Positions 49,252-58,889 of a DNA stretch of 64,000 nucleotides are shown in pieces. The notes under the pieces were generated by a model. That model was given only the letters and a program-made list of their open reading frames with translations. It searched no databases and was not told where the DNA came from. The position numbers were made by a program, and so were the translations under genes. This stretch comes from Planctomycetia bacterium (lineage in GTDB: Bacteria > Planctomycetota > Planctomycetia > Pirellulales > UBA1268). Position 1 is the first letter of the stretch. The number at the start of each line of letters is the position of its first letter. The stretch spans positions 1 to 64,000 of the forward strand of contig JAPLNR010000069.1 in assembly GCA_026401035.1 (NCBI GenBank). The letters run 5' to 3'.

Positions 49252-52047
49252 TTACCGGGCTGGCAAGACCTCGATCATGGCCGGCGACGAGGCCTGGCCG
49301 CCGTCTGGGACCGCACGGAGATGAAAGAGCCGGCGGCCGGGCCGGGCCTTCGGGGCCGCGGTGATGAAGAACTCGCGCTCGCTCTCCCCCTCCACGATCA
49401 ACAACCCGTTCAAGCCCGTGTTGTCGATAAACACGCCATGCGGAAAATTGCGGTCGGCCTCACCGTCGCGGCCGAACTCGATCCGGTCCTTGAAGTCGTG
49501 CCGCTCGGCCCGCACCTTGGCCGTGATCGTCTCCCCCGGCCGGATCGTGAACAGGAGCGGCTCCCCCTCGCGGACCGCCACCGACGAATTCGCCGCGGGC
49601 ATGATCGCCACGGTGTACTTTGGCACTTCGCCGAGTTTGACGTCGCCAAGCGTGCCCAGATCCTGAGCCACCTCGCGGCCGCCGATCATGGCCACGGCCC
49701 GCACACGCACCGCCTTGTCGGGCGCCTCGTCGGGCGCAGCGGCGTCGGCGGAAGCGGAGAGCACACCCCGGGCCCACTCCTGGCCCGCCTCGATCTCGAT
49801 GGGCCCGTGAAACGTGAACCCCGCTGGCAGGTTCTCTACCTCGATCCGCACCGGCCCGTCGAACCCCTCCCTCCGGGTGACGCCAAATGACAGCTCGCGG
49901 CCGCTGCCGGGGCTGACGCTCGGGTTCTTGCCTTCCACCCGCACGGTGAACGACGGCCGCGGCCTGCGGATGCCGAGTGTGTAGTGGAAGTCAGCCGGGC
50001 CGCCGAAGCCGCGGACGTCGGTGACCCGGGCCACATACGCGCCGTCGGACGGAGGCGTGAACAGGATGTGGGAGTCGGTGCCGAGCCGGCGGGTCGATTC
50101 GTCGTCATTTTCATAGGCGATGCGAAACACGGGCAGGCCGTTGGGCACGGGCGTCGCGCCCGGCGGCAGCGGCTCCACGATCCAGGCGGGCTCGTTGAGG
50201 GCATGCACGATCGACGAGGTGTGGAAGAACGCATGGCGATTGCCGCGCCCCGGATAGACGAGGAATCCCGAGTCGGGGCCGCGCGGATAGAGCCAGAGCT
50301 TCACCACCTCGCCCCCCGCATAGAAATATTCGTCGAGCTCCATCTCCTCCCAGTTGTGCACGCGAAAGTCATTCGACTGCATCGAATCCTTGCCGCGGAA
50401 CGTGAACCACGAGTCGCGGACGGCCTGCAACACCACCTGCTCCACCGCCCGCCCCTCGGCGTCCAGAATCTCGAGCCGCGAATCGAGCTTCGACTTTGGC
50501 TTGCCCGAGGCAGCGATCACCTCCACGACGAGCGGCACGCCAGCCCGCGCGGTGAACCGGAAGCAGTCGGCATCTCCGGCAGCCTGGATCGCGCCAGAGA
50601 CTGCAGCGGGCACAGGCACCGCCTGCGCCTGCGCGGCCGCGTCGTCAGGCTCTGCTTCGGCAAGCGCGACGGCCTCGGCCGCGAGAGCCGCCTCTGGCTG
50701 CGGGACGGCGGTCGGCAGGGCTGCCGCCGCCGCGCCACCGGCGAACCCGGCCGGCCCGGAGGCCTCGACAAGGTCAAGCGACCCGTTCATGCGACCGACG
50801 AAAAACTGGCCGCCAGCCACAGGCACGAGGGCCGACACGAGATCCGGCTGTCGCGGCAGGTCGTGCTCGAGCACGAGGTCGGGCACGCTCCAGAACTTGA
50901 GCGACCGGTCTTCGGCCGTCGTGGCGATCCGGCGGCCATCGGCCGCGAGCCCCAATGCCACGATCGGTGTCTCGTGGGCAAACCGGGCGAGCACGGCCGG
51001 ATTGATCGCCGGAGCGTCGAGCGACACGAACTTCCAGAGATGGATTCGCTTGTCGCGGCCCACGCCGATCACATGGCCGCCGTCCGGCGTGAAGGCCACG
51101 CCCGTCATCTCCCCCTGCGGCTGGCTGAGCGTATCGAGCCGCACGCCATCGCTTGCCCGCCAGAGCTTGATCGTCTCGTCGGCGCTCGCGGAGCCGAACA
51201 CCTTTCCTGAGGGATGCCATGCCAGGTCGTAGACAGCGCCGTTGTGGACGTCGATCGACCGCAGAATCGCCCCATCGGACACGTTCCAGAGCTTGATCGA
51301 TCGGTCGTAGCCCGCGGTGGCGAGCGTTTTTTCATCGGGCGAGAGTTCGGCGTCGTAGAGCAGATCGCGGTGGCCGGCGAACGACTGCACGACCTTGCCC
51401 GTGGCCGCGTCGCGGATTTCGGCCACGCCGCGGAGCCCCACGATGCCCGCTGCGATCACGAGCCGTGAGCCGTCGCGGCTGAAGTGCACGGCCGCCACCG
51501 TGCCCGGCAGATCGGCGCATGTGATCAGCGGTTGTCCGGCCGGGCAGCCGTTTTCGATGGCCACCATCTCGACGGTGCGCCCGCGGGCCACCGCCATCCG
51601 GCCACCGTCGGGGGAGAGGGCCGCGGCGGTGACGGGCTTCGTGCCGGCGAAGGGCGCGAGCGACGGCACGGCGAGCGTTTCGAGAATCGAGGCGTCGTGC
51701 GCCGGCCCCGGCGCGCCCGCGGCGATCCAGGCCTCGAGCGTGGCGAGATCGGCGGGGGGCACCTGTGGCTCATCGGCCGGCGGCATGTGATCGGCATCGT
51801 GGCTCTTGATGCGTTTGATGAGGATCGAGGCCGCGGCATCGCCGGCCGCCACGGGATCGCCCGCACCGTCGCCACCCTTGCGGAGCGACGCGAATCGTTC
51901 CACTGAGAAACCCGACTCCGCCTCGCGGTCGTTGTGGCAACCGGAGCAGTAGGTGCGCAAGATCGGCGCGATGTCACGATCATACGCCGGCGCCGCCAGT
52001 GCAGCCGCCGGAACGAGACACACCATCCAAGCCAACGTGCGGTTCAT
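49252..52047 (-). CDS. Planctomycete cytochrome c plus WD40 propeller protein
   Basis: This 931-aa protein has a signal peptide (LAWMVCLVPAAALAAPA). Residues 22-110 are the planctomycete-type cytochrome with heme motif CSGCH (Cys34, Cys37, His38) and distal DADHMPPADEP. Residues about 130-430 form a WD40 propeller (AEIRDAATGKVVQSFAGHRD, SIKLWNVSDGAILRS, ETIKLWRASDG). A long beta-rich C-terminal part follows, with two pre-peptidase-like regions and VRVEGKNPSVSPGSG. It probably carries electrons in the periplasm and binds partners via the propeller. It is the last gene of a three-gene operon: three bases separate it from the DUF1549/1553 gene. Confidence 0.9.
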   Translation of the reverse strand: MNRTLAWMVCLVPAAALAAPAYDRDIAPILRTYCSGCHNDREAESGFSVERFASLRKGGDGAGDPVAAGDAAASILIKRIKSHDADHMPPADEPQVPPADLATLEAWIAAGAPGPAHDASILETLAVPSLAPFAGTKPVTAAALSPDGGRMAVARGRTVEMVAIENGCPAGQPLITCADLPGTVAAVHFSRDGSRLVIAAGIVGLRGVAEIRDAATGKVVQSFAGHRDLLYDAELSPDEKTLATAGYDRSIKLWNVSDGAILRSIDVHNGAVYDLAWHPSGKVFGSASADETIKLWRASDGVRLDTLSQPQGEMTGVAFTPDGGHVIGVGRDKRIHLWKFVSLDAPAINPAVLARFAHETPIVALGLAADGRRIATTAEDRSLKFWSVPDLVLEHDLPRQPDLVSALVPVAGGQFFVGRMNGSLDLVEASGPAGFAGGAAAAALPTAVPQPEAALAAEAVALAEAEPDDAAAQAQAVPVPAAVSGAIQAAGDADCFRFTARAGVPLVVEVIAASGKPKSKLDSRLEILDAEGRAVEQVVLQAVRDSWFTFRGKDSMQSNDFRVHNWEEMELDEYFYAGGEVVKLWLYPRGPDSGFLVYPGRGNRHAFFHTSSIVHALNEPAWIVEPLPPGATPVPNGLPVFRIAYENDDESTRRLGTDSHILFTPPSDGAYVARVTDVRGFGGPADFHYTLGIRRPRPSFTVRVEGKNPSVSPGSGRELSFGVTRREGFDGPVRIEVENLPAGFTFHGPIEIEAGQEWARGVLSASADAAAPDEAPDKAVRVRAVAMIGGREVAQDLGTLGDVKLGEVPKYTVAIMPAANSSVAVREGEPLLFTIRPGETITAKVRAERHDFKDRIEFGRDGEADRNFPHGVFIDNTGLNGLLIVEGESEREFFITAAPKARPGRRLFHLRAVPDGGQASSPAMIEVLPAR

Positions 52048-52050
52048 CGC

Positions 52051-54258
52051 TCAATGCCTGAAGAGGAATTCGCGGCTCGTGAGCAGCGACCAATACATGT
52101 CTTCCACGATTTGCCGCTTCTCCTCGGCAGGCGCCTTCGTGAGCATTTCCTCGATCGGCTTCCGCTCGGCGTCGGTGGGCTTCCGCGAGAGGGCGACGAG
52201 CCATGCGTCTTCCACCAGCTGCGCGGGCGCGGGGTCGGTGGCGAGGATCTGCGTCACCCGCCCCTCCTTCGCCGCGAGCTTGTCGTTGAGCGTGGAGCCG
52301 TTCGAGAGATGCAGCACCTGCACCAGGCTCGGCTGGCTCGACCGCTCGCACTCGCAGGTGATCTCGCGGGCGTTGCGGCCAAACGTCTTGAGGAAGTAGT
52401 TCTTCACCGTCGAGTCGCGCAGCTCCAGCGCCCGCGTGCCGGCGTCGTATGCAACGATCTTCTCAGTCGAGCCGTCGGCCAGCATCGTCTCCGTGTAGCG
52501 ATCGCGGACGCCCGTCACGTCAGAGATCGCGTCGGAGAGCACCTCTGCCATCAGCCGCTTCGGATAGGCCCGGGCAAACCAGCGGCGGTCGTCGCGATTC
52601 TCCGGGAGAGGCACGCTCGAGCGGGCGTAGGTTTCGGAGAGCAGAATCAGCCGCATCAGGGCCTTGAGATCGTAGCCGTGCTCGATCGTGAAGCCGCTGA
52701 GCGCCGCGAGCAGCTTCTCGTTGCTTGCCGGATTGGTCGAGCGCAGGTCATCCACCGGCTCCACGAGGCCGATGCCGAAGAAATTGGCCCACACGCGGTT
52801 GACGATCGCCCGCGTGAAGTAGGGATTGTCGGGCGAGGTCAGCCAGGTGGCGAGCGGCTCACGGCGGTCGCCGGCGTCGTCCATCGGCAGCGGCTCGCCG
52901 TCGAGCGGCGCCGGCGGCTGCGGCTTGCCGGTCTTCGGCTGGAGCAGGTCTCCCTTGGCCTCAACGAACAGCGTTCGCTGGCCGTCGCCGGACCGCGCCT
53001 CGCCCCCCCAGCCCTTGGCCCGCACCCGGGCAAAGAGGTTGGCGAAGGCGTAGTATTGGTCGTTGGTCCACTTTTCCAGCGGATGGTTGTGGCACTTCGC
53101 GCAGTTGATCGAGAGCGCGAGGAAGGCTTGGGCCACGTTTTCCGCCACCGTCTCCGGATCCTGGTGCACGGCGAAGAAATTGGTGGCCCCGTTTTCGATG
53201 CTCGACCCCCGCGCCGCCACCACCTCGCGGACAAACCGGTCCCACGGCACGTTTTCGGCCACACGGTCGCGGATCCATCGCGAGTAGGCATCGACCGCCG
53301 CAGGCCGCAGCTTCGCCCCCGTCACGAGCAGGACGTCGGACCATTTATAGGCCCAGTAGTCGACGAACTCCGGCCGGGCGAGCAGCAGGCTCACGAGCCG
53401 CTCTTTCTTCGCGGGCGAACGATCGGCCAGATACTCGCGCACCTCCTCGGGCGTGGGCAGGCGGCCGATCGTGTCGAGGAATGCACGCCGCAGGAACGTG
53501 GCCTCGTCGCACGGCGGCGACGGCTTGAGGTGCAATTGCTCGAGCTGGGCGAGGTTGAGCTCGTCGATCACGTTGGCCCGCGGGGCGGCGGCGTAGTCGG
53601 CGGGCGAGACGGAATGCGGAAACGGCGCGATCAGGTTCGCAACGGCGATCTTCGAGGAAAACCAGGCCGTTACGGCCCCCGCGCCGTGGCCAACGACCGT
53701 GGCGTTTCCGTTCGTATCGACCGTGGCCACAGTCTCGTCGGCCGACGTGAACCGGGCCCAGCGGGTGACGTCGCGTGTGGAGCCGTCGGAGTAGCGGGCC
53801 GTGACCGTGAATGTCACCTTCTGCCCGGGCGCCGCGGCGGTCTCCACCGGCGCGAGGTCGACCCCCGCGAGTTTTTTCTCGTCGGCCTTGGGGCCGGGGC
53901 AGCCGGCCTCGATCCAGGCGGCAAGGAGCTTGTAGTCGTCGCCGCCCACGTCGAGCCGCTTGCCGCCCTTGTGGGGCAGGGCCATCGTAGGCTTCGTGAG
54001 CAGGAGACTCGTGCCGGGGTCGGCGAAGTCGATGCGCCGGCCCCGGGCATCGCGGGTGATCGTGCGGTAGTCGCTCTCTGGATCGTAACCGAAAAGTGAG
54101 AGCCGGAAGCCGGCCTTGCCGGCGATCGCGCCGTGGCAGCCGCCGCCGTTGCAGCCGGCCTTCGAAAGGATCGGCATCACGTCGAGCTCGAAGCTCGGCT
54201 CATCGGCCCGCCCGACCGCGCAGCAGATCAGCATCATCGCGCAGATCAATCGCCTCAT
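52051..54258 (-). CDS. DUF1549/DUF1553 cytochrome protein with Ig-like domain
   Basis: This 735-aa protein has a signal peptide (MRRLICAMMLICCAVGRADE), then a cytochrome-like region with CNGGGCHG (Cys-x4-Cys-His). A Big_2/Ig-like domain follows at about 150-235 (VTFTVTARYSDGSTRDVTRW). DUF1549 comes next, with the heme motif CAKCHNHPLEKW (about residue 400). DUF1553 ends the chain (PYFTRAIVNRVWANFFGIGL, ...LLTSREFLFRH). This order is standard for planctomycetes, where such proteins are thought to work with DUF1501 partners in oxidising complex organic matter. The ATG at 54258 overlaps the upstream DUF1501 stop by four bases. Confidence 0.93.
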   Translation of the reverse strand: MRRLICAMMLICCAVGRADEPSFELDVMPILSKAGCNGGGCHGAIAGKAGFRLSLFGYDPESDYRTITRDARGRRIDFADPGTSLLLTKPTMALPHKGGKRLDVGGDDYKLLAAWIEAGCPGPKADEKKLAGVDLAPVETAAAPGQKVTFTVTARYSDGSTRDVTRWARFTSADETVATVDTNGNATVVGHGAGAVTAWFSSKIAVANLIAPFPHSVSPADYAAAPRANVIDELNLAQLEQLHLKPSPPCDEATFLRRAFLDTIGRLPTPEEVREYLADRSPAKKERLVSLLLARPEFVDYWAYKWSDVLLVTGAKLRPAAVDAYSRWIRDRVAENVPWDRFVREVVAARGSSIENGATNFFAVHQDPETVAENVAQAFLALSINCAKCHNHPLEKWTNDQYYAFANLFARVRAKGWGGEARSGDGQRTLFVEAKGDLLQPKTGKPQPPAPLDGEPLPMDDAGDRREPLATWLTSPDNPYFTRAIVNRVWANFFGIGLVEPVDDLRSTNPASNEKLLAALSGFTIEHGYDLKALMRLILLSETYARSSVPLPENRDDRRWFARAYPKRLMAEVLSDAISDVTGVRDRYTETMLADGSTEKIVAYDAGTRALELRDSTVKNYFLKTFGRNAREITCECERSSQPSLVQVLHLSNGSTLNDKLAAKEGRVTQILATDPAPAQLVEDAWLVALSRKPTDAERKPIEEMLTKAPAEEKRQIVEDMYWSLLTSREFLFRH

Positions 54259-55646
54259 GCGAACAGTTCCTTGATCGGGTCGGTGCCGAAGTCGGTGAGG
54301 GCGAACGGCCGGCCGGCTGGGCCAGGAAGGTGCATCTCGTGGTCGAGGCCGAGCGAATGGAAGATCGTGGCGACCATGTCGCCCGGGTTGACGGGCCGCT
54401 CGGCGGGGAACGCACCGATCGGGTCGCTCGCTCCCACCACGCGGCCCCCCTTCACGCCGCCACCGGCGAACGAGCAGGTGAAGCACTGCGGCCAATGGTC
54501 GCGGCCGCCGGCCGGGTTCACCTTCGGGGTGCGGCCGAATTCGGAGAGCCCGGCGACGAGCGTGTCGTCGAGCAGGCCGCGCCGGTGGAGGTCTTCGATC
54601 AGCGCGGAGTAGCCCTGGTCGTACATCGGGCAGACCACGTTTTTCATGCCCTCGATCGACGTGAACGGCTTCGAACCGTGGATGTCCCACGACGTCTCGT
54701 CGAACACTGTTAGGAACGTGTTGATCGTCACGAACCGCACGCCGTTTTCCACGAGCCGCCGGGCGAGCAGGCAGCACTGGCCGAAGCGGTTCATGCCATA
54801 CCGCTCACGCACGGCCTGCGGCTCCTTGGAAAGATCGAAGGCCTCACGGGCCTGCGGGCTCGTCATCAGCCGGTAGGCGGCGTGGAAGTTGTCATCGAGC
54901 AGCCGCGCGTCTTCGCTGGCCTCGAATTGCTTGGCCGCCCCTTCCACGATCTCGCGCATCTTGCGGCGCCGGTCGAGCCGGGCCACCGAGATCTGGTCGG
55001 GGGGCAGGAGATCGGGCACGCGGAAGTTGGGCTTCGACGGGTCGGCCATGAGCGCGAACGGATCGTGCGCCTTGCCAAGAAAACCTCCCGCCTGGCCGTT
55101 GGGAAGATTCCCGCCGCCACGGCCCATGAGCTGCGGCAACACCACGAACGGGGGCAGGTCGGTGCGCCGCCCCAGCAGATACGAGGCCACGCTGCCGGCG
55201 TGGGGCGTCTGGATGCCGCCGGTGAACCGCCGGCCGGTCTGCATGATCTGCCAGCCCGCGTCGTGCACCGCGGCGCCACCGTGATGGCAGGAACGCACGA
55301 GCGAAAACTTGTCGGCCACCTCGGCGTGCTTCGGCAGCAGTTCCGACACCTCGAAGGCGTCGCTCTTCGTGCGAATCGGCTTGAAGGGGCCGCGGATCTC
55401 GGCCGGGGCGTCGGGCTTCATGTCCCAGAGGTCCATGTTCGACGGGCCGCCAAGGTTGAAGATCATGATGCACGACCGCTTCTCGCAGCCGGGCCGCACC
55501 TTCCCCTCGCTCGCCGCCCGCACATACTGCGGCAGCGAGAGGCCGACGGCGGCGAGGGCGCCCACGTGGAGAAAATCCCGGCGGCTTGGCCCTGCCCCGC
55601 AGAGGAGCGCCCGCTCACCGGGCCGGGCGGCGTGAAATTCAAACAT
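54255..55646 (-). CDS. DUF1501 protein with Tat signal
   Basis: This 463-aa protein has a twin-arginine signal (SRRDFLHVGALAAVGLSLP) and the DUF1501 sulfatase-like alkaline phosphatase fold: IFNLGGPSNMDLWDMKPDAP, DDTLVAGLSEFGRTPKVN, GRDHWPQCFT and a final ALTDFGTDPIKELFA. The ATG at 55646 follows an AGGGAG-type ribosome binding site. It is the first gene of the operon DUF1501-DUF1549/1553-WD40 cytochrome, divergent from the PAS-AraC regulator. The exact reaction is unknown for the family. The Tat signal implies folding, perhaps with a metal, before export. Confidence 0.93.
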   Translation of the reverse strand: MFEFHAARPGERALLCGAGPSRRDFLHVGALAAVGLSLPQYVRAASEGKVRPGCEKRSCIMIFNLGGPSNMDLWDMKPDAPAEIRGPFKPIRTKSDAFEVSELLPKHAEVADKFSLVRSCHHGGAAVHDAGWQIMQTGRRFTGGIQTPHAGSVASYLLGRRTDLPPFVVLPQLMGRGGGNLPNGQAGGFLGKAHDPFALMADPSKPNFRVPDLLPPDQISVARLDRRRKMREIVEGAAKQFEASEDARLLDDNFHAAYRLMTSPQAREAFDLSKEPQAVRERYGMNRFGQCCLLARRLVENGVRFVTINTFLTVFDETSWDIHGSKPFTSIEGMKNVVCPMYDQGYSALIEDLHRRGLLDDTLVAGLSEFGRTPKVNPAGGRDHWPQCFTCSFAGGGVKGGRVVGASDPIGAFPAERPVNPGDMVATIFHSLGLDHEMHLPGPAGRPFALTDFGTDPIKELFA

Positions 55647-55749
55647 GGCCTGCACTCCCTTCCACAACGCAATGGATACCGGTGAATCGTAGCTTTTGCG
55701 GAACCTCGCGTCATTTGACAGGGACCGCGTTTCTTTGTATTAACGAAGC

Positions 55750-56556
55750 ATGGCTGTTCAGGATTCGCCGCTGCAGCTTTCAGATTTTGCGGCAACGCAG
55801 GCGCTCGGCCTCTTCGACGCCCTGCCCGACGTCTACTTCTACGTCAAGGATCGTGACAGCCGGTTCGTGAAGGCCAACGAGGCGTGGCTCACGCTCCATG
55901 GGTGCTCATCGCCGCAGGATCCGGTCGGCAAGAGCGACTACGACTACCATCCGCCCGCGCTCGCCGCGCAATACGTGGCAGAAGACAAGCAGGTGATGCG
56001 GTCCGGCAAGCCGCTCCGTGATCAGGCCTGGCTCGTGGGCGATTACACCGGAATGCCACAGTGGTATCTGAGCACGAAACTGCCGCTCCACGACGAGCAC
56101 GGTCGCATCTCCGGAATCGCCGGGATCCTGCGGCCCTTCGATCACGCCGGCAATGCGCCCGAGGAATACAAACGGCTCATGCCGGTGCTCGAGCATGTGG
56201 TCAACAGCTACGGGCGGCGACTGGCCGTGAACGATCTGGCCCGGCGGGCCGGCCTGTCGCCGAGCCAACTGCAGCGCGAGTTTCGCCGACTCTTTAACCT
56301 GACGGTGGGAGACTACATCCTGCGGCTTCGGCTCCTCATGGCCCAGCGCCGACTTCGGGCGACGACCGACCCAGTTGGCCGGATCGCCACCGGCTGCGGC
56401 TTCTACGACCAAGCCCACTTTGCGCGGGCCTTCAAGCAGCACACCGGCCAAACCCCACTGGAATACCGCCGGGGACGGAGTTCGGCCACGGGCGGACGGC
56501 CATCTCTTCGAGCCGGACGCGGGCTCGAGCGTCGTCGAATTGATGCTCATGAATGA
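55750..56556 (+). CDS. PAS-domain AraC family regulator
   Basis: This 268-aa regulator has residues about 20-135 as a PAS sensor (ALPDVYFYVKDRDSRFVKAN, DKQVMRSGKPLRDQAWLVG). Residues about 150-250 are a double AraC HTH (LAVNDLARRAGLSPSQLQRE and GRIATGCGFYDQAHFARAFK). It likely senses a small ligand or redox state and regulates the divergent DUF1501 operon, whose start lies 103 bases away. The last 20 residues are Arg/Gly-rich and unlike the family, possibly read-through of the family's normal end. Confidence 0.88.
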   Translation: MAVQDSPLQLSDFAATQALGLFDALPDVYFYVKDRDSRFVKANEAWLTLHGCSSPQDPVGKSDYDYHPPALAAQYVAEDKQVMRSGKPLRDQAWLVGDYTGMPQWYLSTKLPLHDEHGRISGIAGILRPFDHAGNAPEEYKRLMPVLEHVVNSYGRRLAVNDLARRAGLSPSQLQREFRRLFNLTVGDYILRLRLLMAQRRLRATTDPVGRIATGCGFYDQAHFARAFKQHTGQTPLEYRRGRSSATGGRPSLRAGRGLERRRIDAHE

Positions 56557-56981
56557 GTTCGACCTGCCCAAGCTGAAAGCCGCTGGTTGATCAGTTCGCG
56601 CGGCCCGCCGGTGGCGGCTGCCGAGCATTCACTCAACGGTGCGGGAGCGGCCGTGTGCGAACGTGAACTGGGCGCCGCCCCGGCGGTACGACGAAAACCT
56701 GCGGGCCTTGATGCTTTTGGCATACGCGATGAGCATGCTTGGCTCGTTGACCCCGGCCTGTGCCGACGAAACCACGTCGCGGATGCCGTGGCTGCTCCGC
56801 TCACGGCTGCCGTCCCCTCCTGCAGTGGCGTTTTTTCTGCCGTCGGCGTAGCGTCTTTTTGAGTCCGGCCGCTGGTCGGCTTCGTGGATGCCTTGCGCCC
56901 GGCTGGGGTCAGAGGCTGTGGATGTCGATCCCGGGCAGTTCGTCGGGCGAGGCTTGAAAGACGTCGCGATCGTCCGTCTCA
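56557..56981. other. Intergenic region with kinase-flank repeat
   Basis: No gene is recognised. It contains short frames on both strands and, at 56806-56975, the repeat shared with 48709-48880. The flank has a T-rich stretch (GCGTTTTTTCTGC) but no convincing terminator hairpin. Confidence 0.5.
56806..56975 (+). repeat. Kinase 3' flank, original copy
   Basis: This sequence directly adjoins the histidine kinase stop codon and is found again, nearly identical, at 48709-48880. It contains TGCAGTGGCGTTTTTTCTGC and CCGGCCGCTGGTCGGCTTCG. Its presence beside the intact gene here suggests this is the source of the copy. Confidence 0.85.
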
Positions 56982-58727
56982 TCACGCCAGCGGGGCGGTG
57001 ATTTCCACGCGGGTGCCGTTGCCGGGGCGGCTCGTGAGCGTGAGCGTGCCGCCGATGTCGTCGGCGCGGCGGCGCATGTTGTCGAGGCCCGAATGGCGGC
57101 CGTCGTCGGCGGGCTCATTTGGATCGAAGCCCCGGCCGTCGTCCTCGACCGTGATCCGCAAGGTATCGCGGTCGATGGTCACTCGCAGCGCGATCACCGA
57201 GGCATGGGCGTGCTTCACGGCGTTGTTGATCGCCTCACGAACGATCAGGTAGAGGTCGTGCCGCGTCCGGCCCGCCAGCGGCAGCGGGGGAATCTCCTCG
57301 GGCACTTCGAATCTTGCGCGGATGCTGGCGGCCCCGGCGAGCTGTTCGGCCGAAATCGTGAGATAGCCCACGAAACGGTCGAGCGTGTCATTCTTCGGGT
57401 TCACGGCCCAGACGATCGCATCGACCGAGCGGATCAGTTCGACGGCCGACTGGCAGACACGCTCCGACCGCGAGAGCATCTCGGCCTCCCGATTGCCACG
57501 TGGCGACACCCCCGTGAGCCGCTCCATGTCGCGGCGGATCCAGTCGGTCTGCACGGCAATTTCCGTGAGGCCGGCACCGACGTCGTCGTGCAGGTCGCGG
57601 GCGATGCGGGCCCGCTCCTGCTCGAGGGCATGCTCCCGCTCGATCTCGGCGAGTCGCCGCTTGATGCGGCGCAGGTTCGCCGCGCGCGCAGCTGTGAGGG
57701 CCCCAACAAGAACGATCGCCGCGGCCCCCGCCCACACGTCCCGCCGCAGGTGGAAGGGCACGTAGACCTCGACGGGCACGACCGTCTCGACACCGGTCGG
57801 GTCACCGTTGGGATAAAAAGCGGCGATCCGGAAGAAATAAGTTCCTGGCTTGAGATCTCGATACTCGGCTTCAGACTCCCCGCCGACGCCGAGGCTCCAG
57901 GCGGCGGCCCACGACACGGTCACACGGTCGCCCGGTTCGACATCGATCTCGGGCGATTGGTACCAGCCCCCGTAGCGCATCGGGTCTTCGTCGACGACGA
58001 GGAGCATCGGATGCGGCTCCGGGTTGCGGCGAATCCGAAGCTGGCTCATCGACATTCTCGTTCCGGATCGCACCCACGGCTTCGGCACGGACATTGCGGA
58101 AAATGGCTCGGGGCCGATATCGATCGACACGGGATGCTCCGAGGTGCTGCCGTCCGAGGGCCGTTTCACCACAACGTTCACGGCGTCGATGCCGATGACG
58201 CCGACGGCCGGCCCCGGATAGTGTGATACGAAGTTGATCCGGAGCGTTTTCGTGAGCGGCGGCACGACCGCCGTGACCGACTGGCGGACGAAGGTGGATT
58301 CCTCGGCGACGCCCGTCCAGCCTGGTGATTCACCAACGAACGCGGCTTCAGCGCCACCGATGATGCCCCCCTCATTGTCCTCGAAAGCCAACACGGCTCG
58401 GCCCGAGGCGGCGGTGTCGTGCCAGGCGGGTTCGACGCCATCGAGGCGGTATCGCAGCCGTGCGCCGACGGGCCGCGGCGGGTCGGCTTCCGAGGGCTCA
58501 CCCTGGGGTGAGGTCGGCTCCGCCGTGCCCCCGAACTCGAACAAGATTTTGCCGGCCGTCGACGGGATTCGCAGCGGCTCTGGAGTGCCGGAGCCTGTTC
58601 CTGATCCAGTGGGGATCGGGATGGCCTTGCCGTCGACGATTACGGCGTTGATCGACAAGCCGGCCTGCGCGACTGTCGTCGCGACGACGGTCGCCACCAT
58701 GCCCACAACCGCGAAAAGCCTTGCCAT
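56982..58727 (-). CDS. Membrane-bound NarX-type histidine kinase with periplasmic sensor
   Basis: This protein has 581 aa from the ATG at 58727, where the signal peptide or first helix (MARLFAVVGMVATVVATTVA) begins. In-frame starts at 58772 and 58826 are longer; TTAGAAT just upstream of 58772 looks like a -10 element, favouring the short form. Residues about 25-340 are a periplasmic beta-rich sensor ending in a Y_Y_Y-like motif (YRDLKPGTYFFRIAAFYPNG). One helix follows (WAGAAAIVLVGALTAARAAN). The C-terminus is HisKA_3 (RIARDLHDDVGAGLTEIAVQ) and HATPase_c (NNAVKHAHA, DDGRGFDP). No response regulator lies beside it; the one at 44885 is a candidate partner. The C-terminal part is duplicated at 46954. 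Confidence 0.88.
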   Translation of the reverse strand: MARLFAVVGMVATVVATTVAQAGLSINAVIVDGKAIPIPTGSGTGSGTPEPLRIPSTAGKILFEFGGTAEPTSPQGEPSEADPPRPVGARLRYRLDGVEPAWHDTAASGRAVLAFEDNEGGIIGGAEAAFVGESPGWTGVAEESTFVRQSVTAVVPPLTKTLRINFVSHYPGPAVGVIGIDAVNVVVKRPSDGSTSEHPVSIDIGPEPFSAMSVPKPWVRSGTRMSMSQLRIRRNPEPHPMLLVVDEDPMRYGGWYQSPEIDVEPGDRVTVSWAAAWSLGVGGESEAEYRDLKPGTYFFRIAAFYPNGDPTGVETVVPVEVYVPFHLRRDVWAGAAAIVLVGALTAARAANLRRIKRRLAEIEREHALEQERARIARDLHDDVGAGLTEIAVQTDWIRRDMERLTGVSPRGNREAEMLSRSERVCQSAVELIRSVDAIVWAVNPKNDTLDRFVGYLTISAEQLAGAASIRARFEVPEEIPPLPLAGRTRHDLYLIVREAINNAVKHAHASVIALRVTIDRDTLRITVEDDGRGFDPNEPADDGRHSGLDNMRRRADDIGGTLTLTSRPGNGTRVEITAPLA

Positions 58728-58889
58728 GGTCGCGACCGGCCAGATGGAAAATGCTCCGCACACTTCTGTCATTCTAACACTTGGGCGGCGCGACCGCATC
58801 GGTCTTTGGAACCGCTGTCGGTCCATCGCGAAAGGGCGTGAGCGCCCAGATTGATCCCGCCTTGGAGTGAAGGACTGCCGACGGCCAGA

